Source of the DNA: Antedon mediterranea
Lineage: Eukaryota > Echinodermata > Crinoidea > Comatulida > Antedonidae
Assembly (NCBI RefSeq): GCF_964355755.1
Contig: NC_092670.1
Coordinates: forward strand, 7,875,201 to 7,935,200
Length of the DNA stretch: 60,000 bases
Direction: 5' to 3'
The notes beneath the pieces are model-generated. The model had not been told where the DNA came from, did no database searches, and saw only the letters and a program-made list of their open reading frames with translations. A program made the position numbers and the translations under genes. Each line of letters opens with the position of its first letter. The stretch's first letter is position 1. Shown piece by piece: positions 1-12,725 of the stretch.

Positions 1-524
1 AAGAAGAAACAAAAGTAGGCGAAATCCCTGAAGAAAGAAATGGTTCTGCATAATGTTTGAATGGCGATAATTTTTGTAAATTTTACTTTTCAAACATTAG
101 TCTAGTTTTGACATGTATTAGACTCGACTCGTTGGACTTGAAAACCCAGGGATTGTCCAGCAGACATGTTAACATGTACAGTGAAAAGTTTAATCGTTTG
201 GTTTTAATTTTGTGAAAATAGGATAAGCCTAATAGCCGAGTGCATGGACACTTTCAAAAGTATGATGACAGGACTGTGTTTTGACTAAGTCGCATCCCCG
301 CTGTGCATTTCATATGATGAACGTTTTAATTTCAAAAACACTTCATGAAATATTAGGCGTGTCCCACATTCAGTCAGCATATTCCAACATTCTTTTCTTG
401 AACTGTCACTTACATAATCAATATTAATGTTTTATCATGTATGCCATACACGTTAACAGACACATTTCAACTTACAAGCATACCTTTTCATCAGTCATTT
501 CGATTCGCGCACACGTACCGTATG
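1..524. other. Non-coding, nothing recognised
   Basis: AT-rich sequence with no open frame of note, no array and no RNA-like motif that I can support. Confidence 0.5.
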
Positions 525-865
525 TCAACTTAAGGGCGTAAACGCAACGTAAGTCATTTATTATTATTATTATTATTATTATTTATTGCCAAAAACCAGA
601 TACAAACAAACAAAAACACAGAAACTAAGGGAGTAGGCAGGAACCTAAAAGTGAACCTAATCACTATAACAAGAGTTCAGGTTCCGTACTCCCAAAGTAA
701 CAACAATGATATATAATAAACTATATAAAAATATTTAATAACAAATAGACGAATCAACAGTGTCAATTTGACCAATCATAAGTGATGGATTTTCCGAACT
801 GTCATTGGTCGTTGAGCTTACGTACTTGGGTTGCGCAATAGGTTGCAACGCTTGGCGACGAGTTC
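525..865. mobile_element. Decayed foldback MITE with nested retroposon tail
   Basis: The outer parts (GTAAACGCAACGTAAG on the left; GACCAATCATAAGTGATGG, CTGTCATTGGTC and a GGTTGCG stretch on the right) resemble the interior of the TA-flanked MITE at 58225-58448, in the same order. Between them lies (TTA)n at about 558-582 followed by roughly 130 bases. Read on the minus strand this is a short body ending in AATAAT repeats, as expected for the 3' tail of a truncated non-LTR retroposon. The nested arrangement is inferred from sequence resemblance only; the exact borders are not visible. Confidence 0.4.
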
Positions 866-3800
866 TAATCTATTATTGTGTTAATGTTGCAATTTCACCC
901 CATTTACATTGCAGTATTATGGTTTAGAGTTATTTATATTATATTTATACATTATTTGCAATATCAGAATCGTCCACCCGATTCTCAGTGCTGTATCTCC
1001 TCATACTATTTATTTCCGAGGTATCAGGAATATTTTGTAATACAACATCTCATTTATATCACATGTGATGCCTGTTGTATCATGTAAGGTTAGTTTAAGA
1101 TTTGAGCTACTACTAGATAATGTAATGTTGTGTAATTACAAATATTCCTATGATACCGAAAATAGGCTGAATCGTCTTCATTGGTTCATATGCTATTGAC
1201 GTAAGTACAATGGTGAAATACCCGCCGATCACGCAATATCAGCATTTTAGTTTTAGGATATCCATCGACGTAATACCGGTAATCAATACCGGTGGTACTT
1301 AAACTATTCAACCTGTTTAGTGATATCCCTATAAACTCAACAAAAACAAAAAATGTTACAACACAATCATAATCTCTAATAATTCAAAGCCCGGATACTT
1401 AATATTTGTTGGCAACAATAACACTATTGCAACAAATTGTGAAATAAAAGTGGAGTTATTGAAAACAAAATTAAAACTATTATCTCAAGAGGGTGATAAC
1501 ACACAAACGTGAGCTGAATGTATGCGGCCATCGACAACACAAAGTGACACACAATACAAAGCAGCATCAAATATAGTCCCTATATTGCCCCCCCCCCCCC
1601 ACATTCCTTGTGTCCCAAAATGTGTTCGAATCCCAGCTATATGTAGCATAATATATAACACTCTATAAAAAGCTTTAAACATTCTAATGATGATGAATAG
1701 CAAAAACATGGGAAGCCAATAACAATTTTTTTTTTAAAGTAATAAAGGCATATTTTCTGTGCATTTAAATGTTATTGCCATAGCACACTTCACGATGTAC
1801 AGTATTATGTATGCATTTTGTTATTATTTATAGAATGTGTGTGTTTTATTACAATGCTACGTGATACTTATTTGTTGTATAGTATAGTATAGTATAGTAG
1901 GCCTAGAATTGTAGTACTTTACTCTTATTCGCTACGTGTCACTAATACAATATAATATAATACAAAGAGAGACCTAGCCAAAATGCTTTACTTCTTGTAT
2001 TTCCTTAATAACCATAAAACATACACTATTCAGTCAATTCGGCGAATTTAAAAGGGAAATAACCTACTCCTCTACCTACCCTCCAACTCATCTACAAGAT
2101 CAATGAATATAACCCTAAAACAGGCACGTGTAATTGTAAGTTATTGCTACAGTATATTCTTGTCTTACAATTACAATTTTAATCCCAACCCCGTATCATC
2201 CCGTTCTTATTTTCAAACTACCCTACAAAACCTCATAAAATTCTAAATATAAATCATCATATTTTTGCAAGATAAAATCTAGGCATGTAATTACTATCGG
2301 AAAATGTTCGTACTTAAGTGGATCGAATGTTGGCGTAGGCCATGTTTCTAATTATGTATTTTTCTTAACATGACTAAAATAGACTGCGTCCCATAGGGAT
2401 GAACTAGCAGGTAGAGACCAGCTACATTGAAAGATGGATTGAGGAAATCGAGAAAGAGACTAATAATTTATCGGTAGCATACATCCCGGGAACATTAGTC
2501 ACTTTCGAATTACAGACTTTTTTTTTTCATTCATTTTTTTCTATTAACAAAACTAGTGCTGTTTCTACTAATAATGAATGCTGATTTTTTGGCAATGTTC
2601 TGCTTGATTGAGCAGAACAGTAACAACTAGATGACGCGCGCGTATTCTGTATTAAATCAGGTATTGGACGCGCGCGTTAACTTCTTGTTTTGTTACTGAC
2701 GATTTATATGTTCCAAATAAAAAGACTAGTGGCCAAATAACTAATTCGCTCTTGTAAATGTGTATATCTGCTTTAAATATAGGACACATTTTTTTAGAAA
2801 ATAAAAAAAATACAAAGTTATTGAATAAAATAAAATGAAGAAGATAATTCAAATTTGTTCGGGTTAGACCAAAGCATACACAGAAGTATTAATTGCTGTC
2901 ACCAGCTATACACGTGGCCGTCGACAAATATCTGAAATCATCACGGTTGTCTCTTGACATAAGGTGTTTCATTTCAATGCTCGAATACCGATTATCAATA
3001 TCCTGCGAACTGGTATTTAAAGTTCGTTAGTGTCTCACCATGATATCTAGTATGTTGTCTTAAGGACTTCTGTTAACATTGTATTTAGACCATCTTCACA
3101 TAATACATATAATTATTATCCAGTATACTCTGCTGTGTTTACATAGCATTATATGAATGAATCGGCAATTGACATCTGACGGATATTAATCCGGCATACC
3201 TAATAATTTTAAAGCACCCCTGGATAGTTTTAACCACGGCTCAATTTTGATCCTAGAATTCTACAAAAATCACTTGTCGTTGTGAAACCAGTGCATTAGG
3301 CCTATTGATTGTTCTGAAACCAATTTTGAATTCCGGAAACGTCTGGATCTACCTGAGGGAGTTGAAATTAATCCTTCTAAACCTGGGTCCCGTTGAGCTG
3401 GTATAAACAGCATTCATTATTTACCTTTATTCAAGTTACCATTAATTAAAAACAATTCGTGTTATTCAAGCAGAATAAGCATATAATGACTGAACTATTC
3501 AACGGCAAAAAAACATGCCAGTTGATGTTTTAGGATATTACCGGTAGGCTATTTTGTTAGATTCCCTCTGATGTCTGGGTCTACAGAAAATTGATTTCGA
3601 CTAAAGAAAAAAAAAGTAAAACTTTCATAATGGCATGATCTATGGTCAAGACTGAATGGTACATTTGTTACGAGAGATTACTAAACATGATTTTGACATT
3701 ACGTTCATGCATTTTTTATCAAAAGAGAATTAATAAAGTACCAATTATCACAGTTGCTTTATAAGGAATTAAGTATGTTATCAATCTATGTCTATGGTCT

Positions 3801-6800
3801 ATATTATTACGTTTTAAACGAGGTTTTTGAATTTATTTTAGCTACATTCGTTACTGAGCTTTTAACATACGCATTGTTAAGGTTAGCATTCATTCCACCT
3901 TCACTGTTGTTTGCTCTGAATTAAATAAAATTGTACATGATTTTACGAATTCCGTCAGTGTCGTTTCAGATTATCAATAAAAGTTTACTATGTCTTTTGT
4001 CGGTGATCATGATTTGCTTCTAAAGTTATTAAACCAGTGGAAGATCAATAGAAAGCCGTCGGCTAGTGAACTTTAAAAGTTATTTAAGATTGAAAAGGGG
4101 ATAAAAAGAGAAAGGGATTAATCTTTAATCCAGACAATAAGACTGGTGAATGTATTAACTACCAAATCAACAGTATATTAAGTACATGGTTACATGCAAC
4201 GTTCAGATAATATATTTGCATTTTGAAGGAAGAAACTATATACAAGCTTAGGCACGCATAACCGTTTATATCTACATGTAATGACTAAAATGAAATAGCC
4301 AAGGGCTTTTCGCATAATTTTTGCGTTATTTTGATGCATAAAAACAACCTATAGAAACGGGAGAATCCGATTCCATTGAAATGACAAAACTCACAAAAGC
4401 CGGATAATTAACTGGTTTCCTATAGTTGTATTTTGTTGAATATCACGTTTATTACTGAGCTGTGATGAATTATTAGATTTGTCTGCAACACGTGGCTGAC
4501 TATTGTGAGCAGTCAAACGAAGCCAAACGAAAGTTTACTGGCATTGTTGCAGACCATATAACATATTATATTTGGTGTGAGTTTGCAGATCTCTAACAAA
4601 CGCGGATATTTGATGATGTTGATTCAATTACAAACGTATATTTCAAAGCTCATATGTTTTCAATAATATAAAACCAACCTACAACAAAAATCTTATCCAA
4701 TGCGTTAATGCCAGAAATTTCTCTGAGTAGTAAAGTTAAAAAATGTTCACAATGTAAGACCTGTTTTACTGTACAGTTGAGTTAGCCTACTATACACATT
4801 GTATGAAGAAAAAAGAACAGAAGAAATATGAAATTTTAATTGAGAAGCAGGTAGGAAAAAGCATTACATTGACATACCCCACACGTACTGAAAAAATGGA
4901 TCACATATTTGTATAAATAGCTCCACCTAGTTTAGAAGCAATCACCATCATGCCGAATTAAAAAACTGTTTTATTAGGGAAGACCATTTTATTGTTTTTT
5001 TTTTCTTTTATTCATGATATCAAAGGAAAATCAATTCACGGTCAAATTGTCAATAAAAATTAGTTCATAAAACCCACGACAAATATCTTATTGACAGAAA
5101 CAATTTAAAATTTAACACGTAGGATACAATATTAATCAGCACAAGGTTTTTGAATACGTATCGTCTTTTAACATGAGTGTCTGGGTACGGTGTATTGATT
5201 TATATTATGTAGCTTCCTGAAAATCGTTCAGTGTTCAGTAGAACCATGGAGACAACTATTCTTTGGTAGAACCATATTACATTAATGTGAATGGGACACC
5301 TTAGAGGCACAACCATTAAGGGGCCACAACCATTAAAGGGACACAACCATTTTATCCAGAATGTCCCGTTAATAGTGGAAAATTATATTAACTTTCGATC
5401 GTTTTACATACAGACCCCCTACCCCAAATAACGGCGTAAATACATATTCTTGAATGGAATTGAAAAAAAAAAGAATAGTGCGTTTAAAAGTTAATTATAT
5501 TGGTAACAATGTTGCATTTGTATCTTCTATTTGACTTTGAGAGTATAAATAACAAACTATTAAATGAAAATAAATATGTATGACTGTCCCTTTAATTTGA
5601 AAGTTTAAATAAATTTAGGCCTATACCTTTGTTGCCACTCTTACAAAAAGTTTGATTTTAAATGTTCCTGCTGAAGTAAATGAAATAAAATAAATCAGGG
5701 ATGGCTAGATGCAAGAGCGTCATTTAAATAATATTGATTTGGTATAATACCACGCCGCTTTAAAACAAGGGTTATTTTACTATGCAGTCCGTACTAGAAT
5801 TACCCTTGATAGAATTTTAATGGTGCATTAGAAAAAAGATGTAACGAATAAGATACGCCGTGCAACAGTTATAGTTCATTTGGATATAGCAGTTATTGTG
5901 AAATTACGCGTTCGAACTTGTTAGTACGGACGTTAATTAGTACACTAATCTTTCAATGGCTATTATAATGCACATTGGCGAGGGTATTAACCGTAAAGGT
6001 GACAAGATCCAGCCTATAAATCCTACTTCCTAAAAACTAAAGAGACTGAACTGATTCTATTTGTGTAACTTCATTTTACCTAATGGTATCATTCACTAAA
6101 CAGTTACTGAATATTTACGTTCCTAAAAGGTAAATCGTAAATGAAACAAAATTAAACAATTTAATAAAAAAACTCCTAACAAATTTATAGAAAACAAAAC
6201 AACAAAAATAAAACAAAGCTCAATGTAAAAATCAAGACACTTTTTTACAATGAAAAAAAAAATCTATAAAGGATTACGAATTATTGATTAGTTAAATAAC
6301 CAATTGAATTGTGAATAAAGAAAACCACGATCTGTGTATATAGCACGTGGCTTATGTATCAGGCTCAGGTGAATGACTTGTTTGACAATGTGATACAAAC
6401 ACGGCGGTCGTGTATACAATGGTAAATTCCCAGGGGTTACTATATATAGGAAAAGTAATGATATAAAACAAGAATACAGGTGAATAGGTGGTTTACAGGT
6501 GTGCATAAAATATAAACACTTTCACCGGTCAACATCCGGTAACCTTCAGGAGCCGAAATACGAGCAATGGCCATGAAATAATTAAACTAAATTGTCGGCT
6601 CTAAGGGGTAACAGATAAAGATATAAATAGTTTTCAATATTCATCTTTGACGGTACGTCTGCCTTAATTAAGAAGTTACTTTTGTAATCGGCAACGGCTT
6701 GACTCGTACGTACAATAGGCCTATTTTGGAAGTTTATAACTTTTTTAAACTACAGATCGGCCTACTGTAGGCCTATCTGCAATATTATCTGCTATTTCAA

Positions 6801-9800
6801 AATACGTTTCTGAAATGGTAAAGTCATATAGGCCTATAGCCTATAGTCGAACCAACTCGGTCCGCCGCCCATCCATTTCATTTTTTCCTGAAAAATATTA
6901 TTTTTATGGAACTATACTTAAAATAATATATAAAACATACGATTTACGGCAATTTACGTATGGAGATGTTGCTGAGCGTTGTTCATTTAACGTTAAATAC
7001 AAAGTATCCGTGGTGTATTGTAAACATTTAAAAAATCAATCAATTTTAAAATAGGCCATAAACTGGCAATGCAATGAAATGTAAATTCAAATCCAATTTG
7101 GGCACTTCGGTTTTATTAAAGAGTTCGCGGAAATCGATGACACTCATTAGATATTGATCTCGCATAGCTTATACTTTAAATAGTTGTAATCAACAGAGAT
7201 ATAGATAATCCCGTATTTAATTGACATGATCCACTACTATACTATCATTCAGTCAGTAAGGTACAAGAACGCTTTGATATCGATCGAAATCCTACTTTTT
7301 ACAGTAGCTAGAGTCGACGTAGACACATTGTGTCCTTGCTATTTGGCCAAATCACCTGCGGAACGCCGAAGCTATTGTAGGTCCCACTCCTTTTATAAGC
7401 ATGTACAACAAAAACCAAAAAGAAGTCTACAGTTTGAAATTGACAACAAAATGTTGACGTATACAACTACACACAATTAATTATACAGAATTTGCAAAAA
7501 AAAACAAAAAAATCCGATTATAAACATCACAGATTTGTTGAAAATGTTATAAAAATCCAATCACATTATGAAAAACGATCACACTATCAAGCCGAACTAT
7601 TCGGCCAAGCCCTTAAAGGTACAGAATACATACCGTATTTGATGGTCTTGTTGCAGATCGTTTATCCCTTGCTATTGCTATTGACGCACTATCAATTGTT
7701 GCAAAAATGTTCAAAAATAATACAATTAAAACAGAAGAAGAAAAAATTCGGGACATTTTGTCCACACAATTGTCAATAATATTAAAAGAGTAACGTTTAT
7801 AATCCTTGAAAAACGTATCACTATTCCGTTTGTGGAAAAATCTCTCACTATTCAACCGTAAGCAACACCTGCTATCAACCAAACATGTAAATGAAAATAC
7901 TACGTCGCCTGTCGAAAATTTTATCTGAAAGAAATGCCCTCAACGGCAGATCGCTCTGTTAATTTCGGAACTCCGCTAGCAAACTGCAAACTGATTCAGA
8001 GAAAAAAGTACTTCTGTTTTATAACACCTTCGAGGTGACCGGAATTAGCCAACTCATCTAACTCATCGCTTTTTGGTGGCTAAAATGACTAATTAGTAAC
8101 AGTACACTACATTGTTCCTCGACGTTTCTACACGATATAGCCTAAACGCACCGTGACAAAATCGACGATGAAATATGTGTTTTCCTTATATGGGTAGTAT
8201 TTGATATGTAATGTTCCCCCACGAGTATTTATAACCTGTTGTTTCTTCGAATTGAGCATGCGTCAATGTTACGTCATCGTTGTTAGAGGTTTTAATGAAT
8301 TACCCACAAGTTATTTCTAATATTTAATATAAAACAATAATAATTAGTAAGTTGGGTGAAAAGCCACCAAAAGAACCTGTCCGTTATCATACTTTATATA
8401 TGATATTTATTTTTTTAAATTATTTATCAATAAAATATATAAAGTGTTTTTAAACAAACTTTTTCGACATCTTATTATAGTTATTCCATTGTTTATTATT
8501 ATTGATCATCGCTATCTATGACGTCAATATCGTCATCATGCCGTCATCATCAAGTATTGTGTTCATCATCATCATCATCATCATCATTAAAATCAACGTC
8601 AACATAATTTTAGGCCAGTATCATTAACAAACTGTCTTATTATGGTACCCTATGTGGACGGAGGACAAACAAAATGACCGAGGGTAAAGGCGGAGGGGGT
8701 GTGGGTATTGAATAGAATGAATTTAAATTAGATATATATAACTTGTGTCGCAATCAGCAAATCAATTAGCATGTTTATTTTTGAAGGCATAAATGACCCA
8801 GTCGGATTTAGCTAAGTGTGTGTATTTAAGTAGTATTTAATTGAAAGTAATTTATCGGAATTCATAATACTGTATAATTATACTTACTGTAGAAATAAGA
8901 TAAGAATAAGATATGTAAATGAGTTGACATCATTAGGAACATTTACGCGTAACTATGTTACGGCTTTTGTGCGCGCGCGTTGACTTCTTGTTACTTGGTA
9001 TTGTCTTTTTACATAGATCTTATGTTTTCAAGATTATAATTATTATACAGTAGACCCTTAGGACAATTCTAGTCAAGGCAGAGAGTGGCCCCGAAGATGT
9101 ACGAGGCGCCGTTTGGGACATTGCTAATTTTAATATTTAATAAAATTGTAATATTTCGACAAAATTAGCAATGTCCAATACGGCGCCCCGTAAAGATGTC
9201 CCATTAATAGCCAGCCAAGCAGCCAAGTCAATCAACATTCTATTATTTCAGTAGTTATGTTCTACTGTTAACGATGAAGCCTTCAGTATTCGTATAATAA
9301 AGTATAATTGATTTGTTTATTATGTAATATTGTGACTGATAATTATGTTATCTTTGTTAAAGTTCTTTTCATCTAGGCAGTTTAACATAGCTGATTTTTT
9401 ATATGCTCTACCTATGCAGCTATTTGATTTAATTTATGATCTAAATCTTTAGAAAGGAAAAAAAAAAAATTCAATACCATAATAATAATAATAACACCAT
9501 ACTATAATTATTACATTTTATTTTCAATGTTGGAACAGCAATTCTGAATACTAGCTTCATATTACTAAATATACCAAAAGGCAACATTATATAGTTGAAC
9601 TCCACAGGCGAAAGTGCTAAACTTAACGAACTTCAACTTATAGCATACTTGTTTTCCTTCTTTCACACGAATGTGTTCGTAAACAAAATATTCTCTCTGG
9701 AAATCCTATAAATTGTTCTACCATACCACTTCGAGGGTAAATGGAATTAAATAAAACGGTTTTAAAAAGAAAATGTCTTGCCAGCATAAACCGTTAAGGT

Positions 9801-11354
9801 AATCTTACTTACGAAACAAACAAGGATTTGTGTGTTACATGAATGTACAGTAATAGTTTAATATATACGTATAGATTATACATATGTGTATACGACAAAC
9901 ACTAATTTTAAGCTTAACACTATCACAAATGCATGACTTCTAATCATTATTCATGTATCCTTTAAATGTATATAACTACGCTTTCGAGAGTCATGCTATA
10001 CCGTAGTATCGTTACAGTGTTTCCATGGTTTTGTTTGACGTGTCTACCCTGTTTATACAATTGTACAAATATTAACCACCTGTTTACAAGACTATTACAT
10101 GAATGTTTCTGCACTAATTTGCACCCGCATGCATAATATCGCTATAGGTCCTCTATTCTATTTTACATAATTAACTTAACATTGCCGCGAAAAACAGTGT
10201 TACATATCCATATGTTATTATGTATCAATATCAATGTAACAACAATCGTTTTGCCCTTCGGTGTTAGGCTTAAACTGTATACAATTTGGCTTCAAACTGG
10301 TTGCACAAACCTTAGGGGCAGAGACGGCGTCTGCTGAAGTCAAATACTTTTATTAATTTTAAACCCAAGGTCGAGCTCTCCCTAAATGCCAAAAAGAGAC
10401 TAAGTTCACACGACAATTTACTTTGAAGGTATGCGAGTGTACCGCGGTACCTGGCGTTATCAAAGTGATTTCCTATAATTTAAAATTTAATTAATTGCAT
10501 TGTACAAATAGGTACATGTTTTGACTATTCTATCAATTTGCTATACTTTATACATTAAAACTGATAATACGAAAATTGATTCATGTGACAAGATCATCAT
10601 CATTTTATTTTTTAAAGTCGTTTATTTAAATATAGAATCTAACTATGACACGCGCGCATAAAAATGTTGATGAACATCTGAACGGCTTTTGTACGCGTGA
10701 TTCAATTGGTGACGTCACATTATTTTTCGACGTTTTAATATTACAGTGAATTAAATTGAAATGTCGTATTTTGTTGTGAAGATAACGAACGAATATAAAA
10801 TATACATTTTCCTGCCGAAAGCAAAAAGGTTTCATCATGAATATAGAATAACTATTTATACTTTCTTCGATGAAAATAATATTTTCACAAATGCAATCAA
10901 ATGACGTCATGATCAATAAGAACAATAACAATGATTTGATCCTACTATATTAATAGTTATTGAATCTAACTACTATAGGTTCTTCTGATTTTCATTATTT
11001 CTATCCTTGATTAATTAATTTAGAGTTGCATTTAAACATTTTACTGACTGACGGACAAACTGACACATAAATGACAGGAAATGTGAATGATCTGTGTGAT
11101 TAACGTAATTTAGAAATAGAGAGCTATATCTGGATTCATTTCAAACTTATACTAACATTTAGACTTATGTTGCATTGTAAATACAGCTATATGCCTAAGG
11201 ATGAGTTGCAAAATTAACGATTATACGATGTCTGATATTATGCTTACGTTTCAAGCCGAAATGAATGATTTGAAAGATAAATTGAGCCATGAAATAAGTT
11301 TGGGCTTAGGTTTAATGATCATTCGGTATTCTTATTTAAATACAATGTCTAACT
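866..11354. other. Long non-coding stretch with simple repeats
   Basis: No coding region is convincing here: the open frames are short, AT-rich and without recognisable domains or good splice-site pairs. Visible low-complexity items are a run of 13 C at 1588-1600, TATAG pentamers at about 1879-1899, and a CAT/TCA microsatellite at 8563-8587. A B-box-like GTTCGAATCCC occurs at about 1623 without a convincing A box. Confidence 0.5.
8563..8587. repeat. CAT trinucleotide microsatellite
   Basis: About eight uninterrupted TCA/CAT triplets. More ATCATC clusters lie just upstream (8530-8552). There is no open frame around it, so it is probably a plain microsatellite. Confidence 0.85.
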
Positions 11355-11845
11355 CTGCCGTACTTTGAGAAAAGGGCTTATCTACAAAAGATAAAGCCTT
11401 TTCACAAATTATTTTGTACTTAAAAATGTCGGGAAATACTTTTGCAGTTATTTTGTTTGATTTTTAATGAAATTTACGAAAACATTTAATAACTTTAGTT
11501 AAAATAAATTATAACTGTAATTTAGATCAGGTAATTTGTAAAAGAAATTACAAAATATATGAAAAAGGCTTTTCTCTTAAGAGCATTAATCTGTCTCATT
11601 ATATATTCATCATACTGTTATCTGATTGGTCAATTACTGTAGTTGAGGCCTTTTGTCAAATTATTTCTATAGGCCTAGGTGTTTGTATAATAATAATTAT
11701 TATTATAAATTTCATATTTATAGACATATTTTGTGATAACTGTTCAATTCATGTGACAGAGTATACCCTCAAGAGTCAAATAAGACAAAAATTTCAAATT
11801 TAGAAAAAAAAAATGTAGTTAAGCCCTTTTCTCAAAGTAGGGCAG
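11355..11845. mobile_element. MITE-like element with ~26-bp inverted ends
   Basis: The left end reads CTGCCGTACTTTGAGAAAAG and continues GGCTTA; the reverse complement of the right end is the same with one change (CTGCCC in place of CTGCCG). The 490-bp span has no coding potential and contains an internal AATAATAATTATTATTAT palindrome near 11691. A second, solitary end of the same family lies at 27256-27285. The family type is not recognised and no clean target-site duplication is visible. Confidence 0.65.
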
Positions 11846-12227
11846 TACTGTATGAACAAACAGAGAACATACATATAGTAAGAAACAAACATGGCATGAG
11901 TTCACACTTACAAAACATTTAATGAGCTCACTAGATATTAATAAATAATGTTGTGAAATATAATTAGTTAAAATGAAATGTAGACACTTATTAGCACTAT
12001 CACCGTCCTCGCTCTACTCTGCATTTCCCGTACATGGAAATAGCATGTCTTATCTACTAAGCAAATATCGGTCACTTAAGACTAAACATCGATCCTTTAA
12101 TATTATCTATATATTCGACGAGTAGCCTATACTTGCTTATGGATTACTCCACCAAAATGCAAACTATTAACTTCATTTTAAATCATCAATTTTGGTATTA
12201 TAAAAAAAAACGTGCCAAGATAACAAT

Positions 12228-12725
12228 GTTTGTGAGTTGTGCGTGTCAAAGGTTGTGACAGCTGCTGACGCATGTCAAAGTTGGCGAGTTGTAAACTAAT
12301 GCATTTCATTGAGAGTTTTGATTCGTGCCAACGTTAAATTTTTTCTGTGTCAAAGGTTGTGTGTTTTGATCTAAGTAAATTAAAGTTTGTGAGTTCTGTT
12401 AAGTGCAAACGTTTGTGAGTTTTGATGCGTTCAAAAGTTTTTATTGCTGCGTGTCAAAGGTTGTGAGTTTTGTTGCATGTCAACATTTGAGAGTTTAATT
12501 TGTGTGTCAAATGTTTTTGATGCGTTTCAAAGTGTGTGTTTCGTTGCGTGTCAAAGGTAGTTAGTTGTGTAGCACAGCGTGTCAAAGTTTGTGAGTGCAA
12601 TTACGTGGTTTATTTTATTTTGTGTTAAAGTGTGTAAGTTATGTAACTTTAAAAGTTGCGTGATAAAGTGTGTGCATTTTATTGCGGCAAAAATTTTGTA
12701 AATTTTGAATATTAAATGTTGTAAA
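12228..12725 (+). repeat. Degenerate tandem array, GTGTCAAAGGTTGTGAGTTT-like
   Basis: About 0.5 kb of diverged units of roughly 30-40 bases with the recurring core GTGTCAAAGGTTGTGAGT, often followed by TTTGTTGC. Many units carry substitutions or partial deletions, which suggests an old minisatellite. Nothing in the array looks coding. Confidence 0.7.

Noticed and set aside
1560-1660. GTTCGAATCCC near 1623 as the B box of a tRNA gene
   Set aside because: No A box at the right distance, no acceptor pairing, and a 13-C run lies between; probably chance or an old SINE fragment.
10626-10931. 101-codon minus-strand frame
   Set aside because: Rich in Ile/Phe/Asn as expected from AT-rich non-coding DNA, with no recognisable domain.
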